Shown here: positions 1 to 9,455 of the stretch, in pieces
How positions within the stretch are numbered: position 1 is the stretch's first letter
Layout: every line of letters begins with the position of its first letter
Assembly (NCBI RefSeq): GCF_900109285.1
Contig: NZ_FNZQ01000001.1
Span: 277,001 to 341,000, forward strand
Length of the DNA stretch: 64,000 nt
Origin: Jannaschia helgolandensis
Lineage (GTDB): Bacteria > Pseudomonadota > Alphaproteobacteria > Rhodobacterales > Rhodobacteraceae
Direction: 5' to 3'
Notes under the pieces: model-generated
What the model was told of the DNA's origin: nothing
Database searches by the model: none
Seen by the model: only the letters and a program-made list of their open reading frames with translations
Made by a program: the position numbers and the translations under genes

Positions 1-486
1 CCACCGAAAATACATTCTTATCAGAAGCATATGGCCCACCACATGCTGCCCGATTTTCCCCTCGGCTGGGCCAGCGGCGCCGTCCATCTGCACCTGATCC
101 GCCACCCCGCCCGCGTTATCGCAAGCTATGGTGCCAAGCGCGACGACATCTCGGAATCGGACATCGCCTTCGCCGCCCAGGCCTCGCTTTACGATCGCGT
201 CGGGGGACTTGTCATCGACACCGCGGACCTCCGGGACGACCCGGCGAAGATGCTGGCAAAGCTCTGTTCCGAAGTGGGAATTTCCTTCGATCCCGCTATG
301 CTGAGCTGGTCGGGAGGCGGGCATTCCGCCGACGGAATCTGGGCCTCGCACTGGTACAACGCAGCTCACGCATCGACCGGGTTCGCAGGCCCCGAAGGTC
401 CCCTGCCGGCCGTCGACCGCGATGATCTGCTCCAGGCCGCATTGCCATTCTACACCGCAATGAAAGCCCGCGCGCTTCAGGTCTGA
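1..486 (+). CDS. Sulfotransferase-like protein, 5' end outside window
   Basis: The frame is open from base 1, so the start lies upstream and only about the last 161 residues are visible. The segment IRHPARVIASY (visible residues 33-43) resembles the RdPr-x-x-aSY motif by which PAPS-dependent sulfotransferases hold the 3'-phosphate of the sulfate donor. The N-terminal P-loop that would bind the 5'-phosphosulfate is not in the window. No signal peptide or membrane segment is visible. It converges on the ABC exporter gene, and the two ends overlap by 10 bases. The family call is by motif and length only; the substrate is unknown, and a catalytically inactive relative is possible. Confidence 0.6.
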   Translation, partial: PPKIHSYQKHMAHHMLPDFPLGWASGAVHLHLIRHPARVIASYGAKRDDISESDIAFAAQASLYDRVGGLVIDTADLRDDPAKMLAKLCSEVGISFDPAMLSWSGGGHSADGIWASHWYNAAHASTGFAGPEGPLPAVDRDDLLQAALPFYTAMKARALQV

Positions 487-2219
487 TCGGTGCCGAACTG
501 CATGGAATGCAACTGCGTATACAGCCCCCCCTGCGCCAGCAGTTCATCATGCGTGCCACGCTCGGCCACACGGCCTTTGTCCAGCACAAGTATCTGATCC
601 GCCTCGCGGATCGTCGACAACCGGTGGGCGATCACCAGTGTCGTCCTGCGTTGCGACAGATGGTTCAGCGCATCCTGCACAAGCCGCTCCGACTTGGTAT
701 CCAGCGCACTTGTCGCCTCGTCCAGCAAAAGGATCGGCGTATCGCGCAGCAGCGCCCGCGCGATCGCCACACGCTGCCGCTGACCGCCCGACAGGTTCGA
801 CCCGCGCGGCCCGGCAGGAGTATCGAGGCCAGCCGGCAATTCCGACACGAATTCGGTCACATGTGCCGCCTTCAACGCATCCTGCAACCGGGATTCGGAC
901 AGGTCGCCGCGCCCCAGCAGAAGGTTTTCCCGCAGCGTCTCATCGAACAGCAGCGTGTCCTGCGACACGACCGAGAACAGGCCGCGCAGGTCGCGCAGGG
1001 CATAATCCTGAATGTTGTGCCCGCCAATGGTGACCACCCCGGATTCAGGATCGACCATACGGGTCAATACGTTGAATATGGTGGATTTTCCCGCCCCCGA
1101 AAGGCCAACAAGCGCCGTCGTCGTGCCTTCCGGCACGGTAAAATCCACGCCGCGCAGGACAGGGTTGTCGCCATAGGCCAGCGTCACCCCGTCGAAGACG
1201 ATCTCGGTTGTCTCGGGACGCGCGGCGGCAGGCGTCACCGGGTCGATGATCGTCGGCACCGTGTCGTGCAGGCTATAAATCCGTTCCAGCGAGGCATTCA
1301 TCGTCTGCCAGGCCCCCGCCGTATTCGCCAGACGACGCATGGGCTGAAACGCCAGCGACATTGCGGTGAAGAACGACATGAACTCGCCCACCGTTTTTTC
1401 GCCCGCGATGATCTGCGGTCCACCGTACAGAAGAACGGCAAAGAATCCGAACCCGATCGCGAAGTCCACCAGCGCGGGCACGGTCGCCTGCCCGGCCTGC
1501 GTGCGGATCACGGCGCGCACCATATCTTCGGTGGCCAGGCGAAATCGTTCCTCCTGATAGCTTTCCATGGCATTCAGCCTAATGGGGGTAATGCCGTGAA
1601 AAATCTCGTCCAACCGCGTCGTGCGCCGCCCGGCGATGTCGCGCAGGCGGAAAGCCTTGCGGCGGATATAGCGTTGCAGGATCAGACTTGGCGCGATCAG
1701 AAGCGGCGCACCGACGATGGCGACGGCGGTCCAGACCGGATCGACCGAGATCGCCACGATCATCAGGGAGATCAGGGCCATGGCATCGCGCCCGACCCCA
1801 GTGATCATCTGCACCCACATCGTCTGGATTGCCTGCACGTCGCCCTGGACCCGCTCGATCAGCTGACCGGGAGAATGTCTGCTGAAATATGCCGCATCCA
1901 GACGCAGGACGTGACTCAGCAGATCCTGTTGGATGCGGGACGACGCAAGGTAGGCGACCCTGGACATCACCACTCGCTGCGCAACGCCTGCCATGCCGCG
2001 TACGATGAACAGGGCAAGGATCGCCGCGCCGACCCAGACCACCGCGCTGGCGCGCCCTTCGACGAAGACCAGATCGAACATCGGCTCCAGCATCCAAGCC
2101 AGAACACCGACCGTGCCGCCTTCGACCGTCATCAGGAAGGCACCGAACAGGATCCACCAGAGGTGACGCCGCAGATAACCACGCCACAGACGGACGAAAG
2201 GATGGACGGTTGAGGGCAA
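477..2219 (-). CDS. ABC exporter half-transporter (MsbA/MDR type)
   Basis: A membrane domain fused to an ATPase, as in homodimeric type IV exporters. About six hydrophobic segments fill the first 300 residues. The ATPase has Walker A GLSGAGKST (about residues 370-378), signature LSGGQRQ (about 473), Walker B ILLLDEATSALD (about 492) and the H-loop IAHRLSTI. All catalytic elements are present, so it should hydrolyse ATP. The start is uncertain: the frame stays open to an ATG at 2441, which would overlap the divergent MFS gene. I prefer TTG at 2219, just after GAAAGG, giving 580 residues, normal for the family. The first internal ATG falls inside the first membrane helix. The substrate (lipid, peptide or drug) cannot be told. 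Confidence 0.85.
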   Translation of the reverse strand: MPSTVHPFVRLWRGYLRRHLWWILFGAFLMTVEGGTVGVLAWMLEPMFDLVFVEGRASAVVWVGAAILALFIVRGMAGVAQRVVMSRVAYLASSRIQQDLLSHVLRLDAAYFSRHSPGQLIERVQGDVQAIQTMWVQMITGVGRDAMALISLMIVAISVDPVWTAVAIVGAPLLIAPSLILQRYIRRKAFRLRDIAGRRTTRLDEIFHGITPIRLNAMESYQEERFRLATEDMVRAVIRTQAGQATVPALVDFAIGFGFFAVLLYGGPQIIAGEKTVGEFMSFFTAMSLAFQPMRRLANTAGAWQTMNASLERIYSLHDTVPTIIDPVTPAAARPETTEIVFDGVTLAYGDNPVLRGVDFTVPEGTTTALVGLSGAGKSTIFNVLTRMVDPESGVVTIGGHNIQDYALRDLRGLFSVVSQDTLLFDETLRENLLLGRGDLSESRLQDALKAAHVTEFVSELPAGLDTPAGPRGSNLSGGQRQRVAIARALLRDTPILLLDEATSALDTKSERLVQDALNHLSQRRTTLVIAHRLSTIREADQILVLDKGRVAERGTHDELLAQGGLYTQLHSMQFGTDQT

Positions 2220-2422
2220 GGGCCGGGCCTTTCGACGAAGATCAGGGCGCGACCTAACGCGCGTTTGCGCGTTCGGGCAAGGTCGCGGCCCGGTCTCCGC
2301 CCTGAAGATTCCGGAATGTGGCGCATCGGCTATTGCAATTGACCTGCGACCGGCGGGACAGCGATCGCACTTGCGCTGAAGCGGGCGGACATGCGACGGC
2401 GGGCAAAACGGGGGGACATTAC

Positions 2423-3583
2423 ATGAAGTCTGGCATCGCAATCCTCACGCTTGCCTATGTGCTGAGCCAGTTCTATCGCGCTTTCCTTGCCGTTCTTGCA
2501 CCTGATCTGACCGCCGATCTGAATGTCACACCCGCCGATCTGAGCCGCGCATCGGGCATCTGGTTTCTGGCTTTCGCCGCGATGCAACTGCCGATCGGCT
2601 GGGCGCTGGACCACGTCGGACCACGCCGGACAGCGGCCCTGTTGCTGGGCGTAGCGGGTGGCGGCGGCGCGCTCCTGTTCGCGGTCGCCAGTGCCGGGTG
2701 GCAGATCGATCTTGCGATGGCACTGATCGGTGTGGGCAGCGCACCGGTCCTTATGGCCAGCTACTATATCTTCGCGCGCACGTTTCGGCCCGCGATCTTT
2801 GCAACACTGGCGGGCGTGCTGATCGGGGTCGGGTCGCTGGGCAATATCGCGGCATCTGTGCCGCTGAGCTGGGCGGCAGAGATAGTGGGCTGGCGCAGCG
2901 CGATGACGACATTGGCCGTTTTGACGGCGGCGACGGCGGTCGGTTGCCTGCTGCTGGTGCGCGACCCCGAAACGGTCGAAGGGGGCAAACGCGGATCGCT
3001 GCTGGACGTGCTGAAAATCCCGGCGATCTGGGCGATTCTGCCGATGCTGTTGGTGAACTATGCCCCGGCGGCTGGCCTTCGCGGGTTATGGGCCGGGCCC
3101 TATGTCGCGGACAGCTATGGCGCGGAATATGTGGGCACCGTGACGCTGGTGATGGGACTGGCGATGATTGTCGGCAATTTTGCCTATGGCCCCGCCGACC
3201 GGATATTCGGGACACGCAAATACGTCGTGCTGGCAGGAAATCTGGCCGGAGCCGCGATCCTGGGTGTCCTGTGGTGGATGCCGGTTCCGGGATTGGTGGC
3301 GGCGACGGCTCTGCTGGCGGCTGTCGGCTTCCTTGGGTCCAGCTACGCGCTTTGCGTGGCACATGGTCGGGCTTTCTTTCCTCCGCATCTGGTGGGGCGC
3401 GGCGTGACGCTTCTGAACCTGTTTTCCATTGGCGGCGTCGGCGTGATGCAGTTTGCGACGGGGCCCCTGTTCACGGCATCGGGCGGCGGCGTGGCCGGAT
3501 ATCAGACGTTGTTCGGGGCGTTCGCGCTGGCGTTGCTGGCGGGGAGCATCGTCTATGCCTTTGCACCGGACAACACGAACTAG
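2423..3583 (+). CDS. Major facilitator superfamily permease
   Basis: A 386-residue, highly hydrophobic protein with about 12 predicted membrane helices and no soluble domain. FRAFLAVLAPDL-like N-terminal and WALDHVGPRR (helix 2-3 loop) sequences fit the MFS signature region. The start at 2423 follows a GGGGGGAC ribosome site; an in-frame upstream extension to 2318 would be unusually hydrophilic and is rejected. It is divergent from the ABC exporter, and the roughly 200-base spacer carries no obvious operator. Inner-membrane secondary transport is a firm inference; substrate and direction are unknown. Confidence 0.85.
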   Translation: MKSGIAILTLAYVLSQFYRAFLAVLAPDLTADLNVTPADLSRASGIWFLAFAAMQLPIGWALDHVGPRRTAALLLGVAGGGGALLFAVASAGWQIDLAMALIGVGSAPVLMASYYIFARTFRPAIFATLAGVLIGVGSLGNIAASVPLSWAAEIVGWRSAMTTLAVLTAATAVGCLLLVRDPETVEGGKRGSLLDVLKIPAIWAILPMLLVNYAPAAGLRGLWAGPYVADSYGAEYVGTVTLVMGLAMIVGNFAYGPADRIFGTRKYVVLAGNLAGAAILGVLWWMPVPGLVAATALLAAVGFLGSSYALCVAHGRAFFPPHLVGRGVTLLNLFSIGGVGVMQFATGPLFTASGGGVAGYQTLFGAFALALLAGSIVYAFAPDNTN

Positions 3584-3684
3584 AGCGATCCGAATGCCAC
3601 GCATCACGGATCGTGTTGCGCCCTTACCTTTACGCGACAGGTCCACGGGTATAGGCCCCGCCCGTTAATCAAAGGACAGATCAG

Positions 3685-4707
3685 ATGGGTTACAAGGTCG
3701 TCGTCGTCGGCGCCACGGGGAACGTGGGTCGCGAAATGCTGAACATCCTGGCCGAGCGTCAGTTCCCCGTAGACGAGATCACGGTGCTTGCATCGCGCCG
3801 GTCGATGGGAACGGATGTGAGCTTTGGCGACAAGACCTTGAAAACAAAGGATCTGGAGCAATTCGACTTCACCGGCTGGGACATCGCGTTTTTTGCCATC
3901 GGGTCGGACGCCACCAAGATCCACGCGCCCCGCGCCGCCAAGTCAGGCTGCGTGGTGATCGATAATTCCTCGCTCTACCGCTACGACGCGGACGTGCCGC
4001 TGGTCGTGCCGGAGGTGAACCCCGAGGCGGTGGACGGCTACGCCAAGAAGAACATCATCGCGAACCCAAATTGTTCGACCGCGCAGATGGTCGTCGCGCT
4101 CAAGCCGCTGCACGACCGTGCGCGGATCAAGCGGGTCGTCGTGTCGACGTATCAGTCCGTCTCAGGTGCCGGGAAAGAGGGCATGGACGAGCTGTGGGAC
4201 CAGACCAAATCGATCTACAACCCGGTCGACAACAAGCCCGCCACCAAATTCACCAAGCAGATCGCGTTTAACGTGATTCCGCACATCGACAGCTTCATGG
4301 AAGACGGGTCGACCAAGGAAGAATGGAAGATGGTCGTCGAGACCAAGAAGATCATCGACAAGTCGATCAAGGTCACCGCCACCTGCGTCCGTGTGCCGGT
4401 GTTCGTCGGCCATGCGGAGGCGATCAACATCGAGTTCGAGGATTTCCTCGACGAGGACGAAGCGCGCGAGATCCTGAGCAATGCCCCCGGCGTTCTGGTC
4501 GTCGACAAACGCGAGGACGGCGGCTATGTCACGCCCGTCGAATGCGTCGGCGATTTCGCGACGTTCGTCAGCCGCATCCGGCAGGACAGCACGATCGACA
4601 ACGGCTTGAACCTGTGGGTCGTGTCCGACAATCTGCGCAAGGGTGCCGCGTTGAATGCCGTTCAGATCGCGGAAACGCTGGGCCAACGGATGCTCAAGAA
4701 GCACTGA
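3685..4707 (+). CDS. asd: Aspartate-semialdehyde dehydrogenase
   Basis: Reduces aspartyl-4-phosphate to aspartate semialdehyde with NADPH, the branch point to lysine/diaminopimelate, threonine and methionine. At 340 residues it has the family's normal length. The nucleotide-binding loop VVGATGNVG lies at residues 7-15, the catalytic cysteine is Cys130 in NPNCSTAQ, and the GAGKEGMDEL region follows. The start at 3685 follows AAAGGACAG at good spacing. It stands alone with about 100 bases of upstream spacer after the MFS gene, so it probably has its own promoter. Nothing is anomalous. Confidence 0.97.
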   Translation: MGYKVVVVGATGNVGREMLNILAERQFPVDEITVLASRRSMGTDVSFGDKTLKTKDLEQFDFTGWDIAFFAIGSDATKIHAPRAAKSGCVVIDNSSLYRYDADVPLVVPEVNPEAVDGYAKKNIIANPNCSTAQMVVALKPLHDRARIKRVVVSTYQSVSGAGKEGMDELWDQTKSIYNPVDNKPATKFTKQIAFNVIPHIDSFMEDGSTKEEWKMVVETKKIIDKSIKVTATCVRVPVFVGHAEAINIEFEDFLDEDEAREILSNAPGVLVVDKREDGGYVTPVECVGDFATFVSRIRQDSTIDNGLNLWVVSDNLRKGAALNAVQIAETLGQRMLKKH

Positions 4708-4781
4708 GTGCATTTCTAGGGCTGACAGTTTCAGTCCGCCAAGCGACACTGGCCCCCGGATTCAATTTCGAGGGCCGTTTC

Positions 4782-6413
4782 ATGCGCCGCACGTTACTCA
4801 TCACGACCTTTCTGACCCTGCCACTTGCCGTCTGGGCCGAGGAGTTCCCCCTGCCCGCGCCGGTGACTGAAGCAGAGATCTATCTGCAGGGGGCCTTGCT
4901 GGTCCGAACCGGTCAGATCGACCTGCCTGCGGGCGAGCATCGTTTGCTGGTCCCTGTCGGCCGCACCGCGAACGGTCTGCCGAACATCGACCTGACGGGG
5001 GCTTCGCTGGGCACGGTCGAGACCCTGCCCGGTGCCATCGCGGACGGTCGCCGGTTCCTGACGCCACCGCAGCAGGCCGCCTATGATATCTGGGTGACCG
5101 CGCAGGAGGCGGCCGGTCTGGTCGAGGATGCCCGCATGCGCGCCGCTGCCGCAGTGAAGGCGGCAGAGGATCAACTGGCCTTCCTGCGCTCGATTACCGG
5201 GACCGGCCTTGAGTCGCTGGATGCCGGGGCAATGCTTGCGACACTGGATGTGCTGGGCGAACGGGTGCAGGAGGCCGAGGTTGCGCGCGCCGCTGCCCAA
5301 GCCGCCCTTCGCGCGGCAGACCGCGCCGTGCGCGATGCCGGTCTGATCTTGGCGCAGGCCAGGATCGACATGGACGCGACAGGGGCGCAACTGGGCAAGG
5401 TATCGTTGCTGGTCATCGGGGTCACGGTCGCCGAGGCCGGGACCGTTGGCCTGACGATGGAGACCTTCACACCGCAAGCCGGATGGGGCACGCGATACGA
5501 TGTGACGCTGGGCGCGGACGATAGCGTAACGCTGGAGCGCAAGGTCGAGGTCTGGCAGGGCACCGGCCTGCCGCTGGTCGATGTCGCGCTGTCGCTCTCG
5601 ACCGCCGATCCCTTTGCCCAAACCGCCCCGCAGGAGGTGTTTCCGAACCAGGCAAGTCTGGCAAAGCCGGAGGCGGAATTGCAGGTCAGACGATCTCTTG
5701 AGATGGCCCCGCAGGAGATGGACGCTGCGGCAGAGTTTTCCATGGCTGCCCCCGCGTCGGAACCTGTCTTCGCCAAGGCCAATTTCGACGGCCCCGTGGT
5801 GACCTACGATTATCCCACAGCGGTCAGCCTGCCCTCGACCGGCGGCAGTGTGACGCTGACGCTGGATACGCAGTCGCTCGACGCGCGGGTCTTCAACCGC
5901 GCCAGCCCACGGACCGATGAGACGGCGTTCCTGATGGCCGAGGTTATCAACACCTCGGGCGAGCCGCTCTTGCCCGGACCCGCGGCCCTGTTTCGGGACG
6001 GGGCGCGCATTGGAGAATCGTTCTTGCCTCTGATGCCCGCGGGCGATGAAGTCGAGCTTGCATTCGGCCCGCAACAGCACCTGCGGCTGGAGTTCGTGCG
6101 GCTGGAAAACGAGACCGGCGATCGGGGGCTTATCTTTACCTCCGGTACACGTCAGCAGGATATGGTGTTCCGCGTCCGCAACCTGTCGGACGCGACAGAA
6201 GTAGTCGAGACCCGTTTCGCCCTGCCCTATTCCGAGGAGGAAGACCTGCAGGTCGACGTCAGCACCCGCCCAGATCCCGACGAACGCAATGTCGAGGACA
6301 AACGAGGGGTGGCACAGTGGAATCTGGACGTCCCCGCCAGAGAGGAAGTCGAGGTCACTGTCGGCGTGACGCTAGAATGGCCGGAAGGCGAAACGCTGAA
6401 CTGGCAGCCCTGA
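4782..6413 (+). CDS. DUF4139 (mucoidy-inhibitor MuiA-like) envelope protein
   Basis: A 543-residue exported protein. A clear signal peptide covers residues 1-19 or so, ending AVWA-EE. The N-terminal 100 residues look like the DUF4140 domain, followed by an Ala/Glu-rich, probably coiled-coil stretch (about residues 100-200) and a beta-rich DUF4139 C-terminal half. The start at 4782 follows GAGGG; the frame runs upstream through asd, but only this start gives a signal peptide. The family was named after a Shigella protein that suppresses mucoidy; its biochemical role is not established. It lies 74 bases after asd and may be co-transcribed with it. Confidence 0.8.
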   Translation: MRRTLLITTFLTLPLAVWAEEFPLPAPVTEAEIYLQGALLVRTGQIDLPAGEHRLLVPVGRTANGLPNIDLTGASLGTVETLPGAIADGRRFLTPPQQAAYDIWVTAQEAAGLVEDARMRAAAAVKAAEDQLAFLRSITGTGLESLDAGAMLATLDVLGERVQEAEVARAAAQAALRAADRAVRDAGLILAQARIDMDATGAQLGKVSLLVIGVTVAEAGTVGLTMETFTPQAGWGTRYDVTLGADDSVTLERKVEVWQGTGLPLVDVALSLSTADPFAQTAPQEVFPNQASLAKPEAELQVRRSLEMAPQEMDAAAEFSMAAPASEPVFAKANFDGPVVTYDYPTAVSLPSTGGSVTLTLDTQSLDARVFNRASPRTDETAFLMAEVINTSGEPLLPGPAALFRDGARIGESFLPLMPAGDEVELAFGPQQHLRLEFVRLENETGDRGLIFTSGTRQQDMVFRVRNLSDATEVVETRFALPYSEEEDLQVDVSTRPDPDERNVEDKRGVAQWNLDVPAREEVEVTVGVTLEWPEGETLNWQP

Positions 6414-6753
6414 CGGGAGAGTTCGACTTGCGGGCGGCGTCAGAACCGCTCCGCCCGCGAGACTTCGCAATCGGTCACCAACACAACGCCGATATGCCGC
6501 CCGATCACGGCGAAAGCCGCATAGAGCAATGCGTAATATTTTCAGCCTGCACCGAACAGGCGACCGACACTATTCCACTATTTCGGGAATGACCGGTCGG
6601 AACGGCCCGGCCCCGCGAACGGGCCAAGCGCAAACGGAAGATGACGGGCGGCGTCAGATTGGCGTCGAGAGGAAGGGAGAGTACTTCATACAACCAGATC
6701 CGAATACTGAACGGCGGTTCAATCAATCGTGTCTGACAATCCTGACAAACCCT
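6414..6753. other. 340-base intergenic region with a possible gene remnant
   Basis: No convincing intact gene. On the minus strand, bases 6529-6440 encode a hydrophobic tail (LLYAAFAVIGRHIGVVLV followed by TDCEVSR) ending in a stop at 6440. A different minus-strand frame is open from 6726 to 6505. Together they could be a short gene broken by a frameshift or a chance open frame. I see no ribosome site, terminator or RNA-like hairpin. Confidence 0.3.
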
Positions 6754-7404
6754 TCAAATCGATATGAAACGGTCGGTCGCCGCGTCGTAGTACTCCAGCG
6801 TGCCTTCCACGATATCGTTCCAGAGGCCGTGCAGCGCCAGATCCCCCCGGTCGACCGCAGCGGCCACAAAGGGAAACGTCATCAGGTTGTCGATTGACGT
6901 CAGCACGGCGCGCTTTTCCAAGGCCTCCAGCCGCTCCCGTTCATCGGCGATGCCGCGCACTTCTTCCCAGCCGGGACGCAGCAGATCCATCCAGCGACCG
7001 ACGAAGCTGGCGGGGTCCTCCAACTCGGGGGCGTGGCCGGAACACATCGCCTCGCAGCCCTGCACTCCGCCGCACTGCGAATGCCCCAATATGATAATCT
7101 GCGCCACCTTGAGCGATGTCACCGCGTATTCGATGGCCGCCGACGTGCCGTGCCGCAACCCGTCCGGTTCGTAGGGCGGCACCAGATTCGCGATATTGCG
7201 GTGAATGAAGAACTCGCCCTGTTCAGCCCCGAAGATCGACGTGACATGCACACGGCTGTCGCAACAACTGATGACCATGACGCGCGGGCGCTGGCCCTCG
7301 GTGCCCAGACGGCGATACCACGCGGCGTTTTCGGCAAAGGTCGTGGCCTTCCAGCCGTGATAGCGCTGGATAAGCGATCCGGGAAGGGGACGGGTCTTTC
7401 GCAT
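6754..7404 (-). CDS. Beta-class carbonic anhydrase
   Basis: Interconverts CO2 and bicarbonate with a zinc cofactor. All zinc and proton-transfer residues are visible: Cys47, Asp49 and Arg51 in CCDSR, then His108 and Cys111 in GHSQCGG. At 216 residues it is a typical cytoplasmic beta-CA. The start at 7404 follows GGAGAG. It is divergent from the Hpt-like gene, with 158 bases between them. In heterotrophic marine bacteria such enzymes supply bicarbonate for carboxylases; no carboxylase or bicarbonate transporter neighbours it here. Confidence 0.95.
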   Translation of the reverse strand: MRKTRPLPGSLIQRYHGWKATTFAENAAWYRRLGTEGQRPRVMVISCCDSRVHVTSIFGAEQGEFFIHRNIANLVPPYEPDGLRHGTSAAIEYAVTSLKVAQIIILGHSQCGGVQGCEAMCSGHAPELEDPASFVGRWMDLLRPGWEEVRGIADERERLEALEKRAVLTSIDNLMTFPFVAAAVDRGDLALHGLWNDIVEGTLEYYDAATDRFISI

Positions 7405-7562
7405 GGCTCTCTCCTTGACGACTGGAGGCTTCTAACCCTGTCCACCCGTACAATTCGAGCGATTTCTACCTCGGATGGCCGAAAGACCGCCCCGGTTTCG
7501 CCCGGTTTCGCCAGCATCCATAAGACAGACGCCGTGGGGGCGACTGCCAAGGAACGAGACCA

Positions 7563-7952
7563 ATGACAACAACCATCGCAACCCTCCGCCCGACCGAAGC
7601 CGTGACTTTCGACCAGGGCAAACTGGCCACGCTGTGTGACCGGATGGGACCGCGCGCCGAAAGCTTCATCGCCGGGGTGCTGGCCGATGTGGAAACCCTG
7701 ATCGACGCCATCACACGGGATCATGCCAAGACCGCCGACCTGTCGCATCACTGCTTTGAACTGGCGCATTACGCCGACAGCATTGGCATGACGACGGTAT
7801 CGCGCGCCGCGAAGGCCGTGCTGGACTGCCTTGCCCGCGATGACGCCCGCACCCTTGCCGCCTGCATCAATCGCCTGCAACGTCTGAACCAGCCGCAGGG
7901 CAATCCCGGATGGGCCCTTGAATCAGCCACCTGTCCCACAACTGTCGCCTGA
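7563..7952 (+). CDS. Degenerate Hpt-like small protein
   Basis: A 129-residue soluble protein of uncertain family. Its length, helical pattern and the segment HHCFELAHYADSIGM (residues 62-76) resemble the four-helix histidine phosphotransfer (Hpt) domain. Aligned on the conserved Ala and Gly, however, the phospho-accepting His is replaced by Phe65, with histidines displaced to 62, 63 and 69. It may therefore be a non-phosphorylatable scaffold, or not Hpt at all. AAGGAACGAG just upstream supports the start. It is divergent from the carbonic anhydrase and stands 117 bases before the peptidase gene. Confidence 0.55.
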   Translation: MTTTIATLRPTEAVTFDQGKLATLCDRMGPRAESFIAGVLADVETLIDAITRDHAKTADLSHHCFELAHYADSIGMTTVSRAAKAVLDCLARDDARTLAACINRLQRLNQPQGNPGWALESATCPTTVA

Positions 7953-8009
7953 CACATCATCGCTATCCTGACTTTCGGACAACACACCGCCCGTTGATTC
8001 CCGCAGACC

Positions 8010-8037
8010 TTGCAGCGAGTGACGCCTCCGCTATCGT
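8010..8037 (+). promoter_or_regulatory. Candidate promoter for the aminopeptidase operon
   Basis: TTGCAG (8010-8015), a 16-base spacer and TATCGT (8032-8037) resemble a housekeeping sigma promoter. Transcription would start about 26 bases before the ATG at 8070. By eye only. Confidence 0.35.
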
Positions 8038-8069
8038 GCCCGACGCCGCACCGCGCAGCCGAGGATTGC

Positions 8070-9455
8070 ATGACACCCACGTTCGCCGCACCCGATACCC
8101 GTGCCATTCCGGTTCGCACCGTTACCACGCAGGGCTTCGACGACTGGCTCGCCAGTCAGGATGTGCCGGTACGCGACTGGGTCCGGGCCAATGGGTTCAT
8201 CGGAACCGCGGGTCAGATTCTGCGCCTGCCCGCACCCGATATGTCCATCGCCCGCGTTCTGCTGGGTTGGGGCGGGCCGAAGGACCGGGTGCGCACCCGG
8301 TTTCTGTTCGCCAAGGCCGCTGTGGCGTTGAAATCAGGCACCTATGCGCTGGACGGCGATCTGACGGCGAACCAGACCGAAGAGGCGGCACTGGGGTGGC
8401 TTCTGTCCGCCTATAGCTTCAACCGCTACAAGGGCGATGAGGTCGAAGTCGCGCGTCTGAAGGCCCCCAAGGGCGTCGACGCCCTCCGTCTGGAGGCGAT
8501 TGCCGCGGGCGAATGCCTGACCCGCGATCTGATCAATACGCCCGCCAGCGACATGGGCCCGGACGAGTTGGAAGCGGCCTGTCGCGATCTGGCGCAGACC
8601 CATGGTGCCGACATCAAGGTGACCACGGGCGACGCGCTTCTGGACGATAACCTGCCGATGATCCACGCGGTCGGGCGCGCCTCGACCCGCGCCCCGCGTC
8701 TGATCGACATGACCTGGGGCCACGACGGTCCACGGATCACGCTGGTCGGCAAGGGCGTGTGCTTCGACACGGGCGGGCTGAACCTGAAGCCCGGCACGTC
8801 GATGGGGCTGATGAAGAAGGACATGGGCGGGGCTGCGACGGTTCTGGGCCTGGCGCATATGATCATGGCGACCGGGCAGAACCTGCGGCTGCGCGTCCTG
8901 ATCCCGGCCGTGGAGAATGCGGTCGCAGGCAATGCTTTCCGGCCCGGTGACGTGCTGACCGCGCGCAATGGGCTTACGGTCGAGATCAACAACACCGACG
9001 CCGAAGGCCGACTGGTGCTTGCCGATGCATTGGCGCTGGCGGACGAGACGCCACCGGATCTGATGATCTGCATGGCGACATTGACTGGCGCGGCGCGGGT
9101 GGCCCTCGGCCCTGATCTGGCACCGTTCTACACTGATGACGATGCGCTCGCTATGGCGCTGAACCACGCCGGTCACCGGGTGCGCGACCCGCTCTGGCGG
9201 ATGCCGTTCCACCGGCCCTATGACGACATGATCGAGCCTGCCATCGCCGATCTGGACAACGCCCCCTCGGGCGGATTCGCGGGCAGCATCACGGCGGCAT
9301 TGTTTCTTGACCGGTTCGTGCGCAACACGCCGCGGTTCGCACACTTCGACATCTATGGCTGGAACCCCGTGGCCGCCCCGGCACGTCCAAAGGGGGGCGT
9401 CGGCATGGGCGCGCGGGCGATTTTCGACGCACTGCCCAAGGTGCTGTCGCTGTGA
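8070..9455 (+). CDS. Leucyl aminopeptidase family (M17) metallopeptidase
   Basis: Removes N-terminal residues from peptides using two metal ions in the cytoplasm. The M17 core is clear: KGVCFDTGGLNLKPG (about residues 227-241) with the metal-binding Asp, KKDMGGAATVLG just after it, and the signature NTDAEGRLVLADAL (about 308-321). It has 461 residues, typical of the shorter alphaproteobacterial PepA-like branch. The start at 8070 follows GAGGA; an ATG at 8010 would add 20 unlikely residues and overlap the putative promoter. Its stop overlaps the GTG of the NlpC/P60 gene, so the two are translationally coupled and may act together in peptide recycling. Confidence 0.92.
   Translation: MTPTFAAPDTRAIPVRTVTTQGFDDWLASQDVPVRDWVRANGFIGTAGQILRLPAPDMSIARVLLGWGGPKDRVRTRFLFAKAAVALKSGTYALDGDLTANQTEEAALGWLLSAYSFNRYKGDEVEVARLKAPKGVDALRLEAIAAGECLTRDLINTPASDMGPDELEAACRDLAQTHGADIKVTTGDALLDDNLPMIHAVGRASTRAPRLIDMTWGHDGPRITLVGKGVCFDTGGLNLKPGTSMGLMKKDMGGAATVLGLAHMIMATGQNLRLRVLIPAVENAVAGNAFRPGDVLTARNGLTVEINNTDAEGRLVLADALALADETPPDLMICMATLTGAARVALGPDLAPFYTDDDALAMALNHAGHRVRDPLWRMPFHRPYDDMIEPAIADLDNAPSGGFAGSITAALFLDRFVRNTPRFAHFDIYGWNPVAAPARPKGGVGMGARAIFDALPKVLSL

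Noticed and set aside
507-2213. Long plus-strand open frame opposite the ABC exporter
   Set aside because: Arg/His/Gln-rich shadow of a gene with clear ATPase motifs; typical of high-GC antisense frames.
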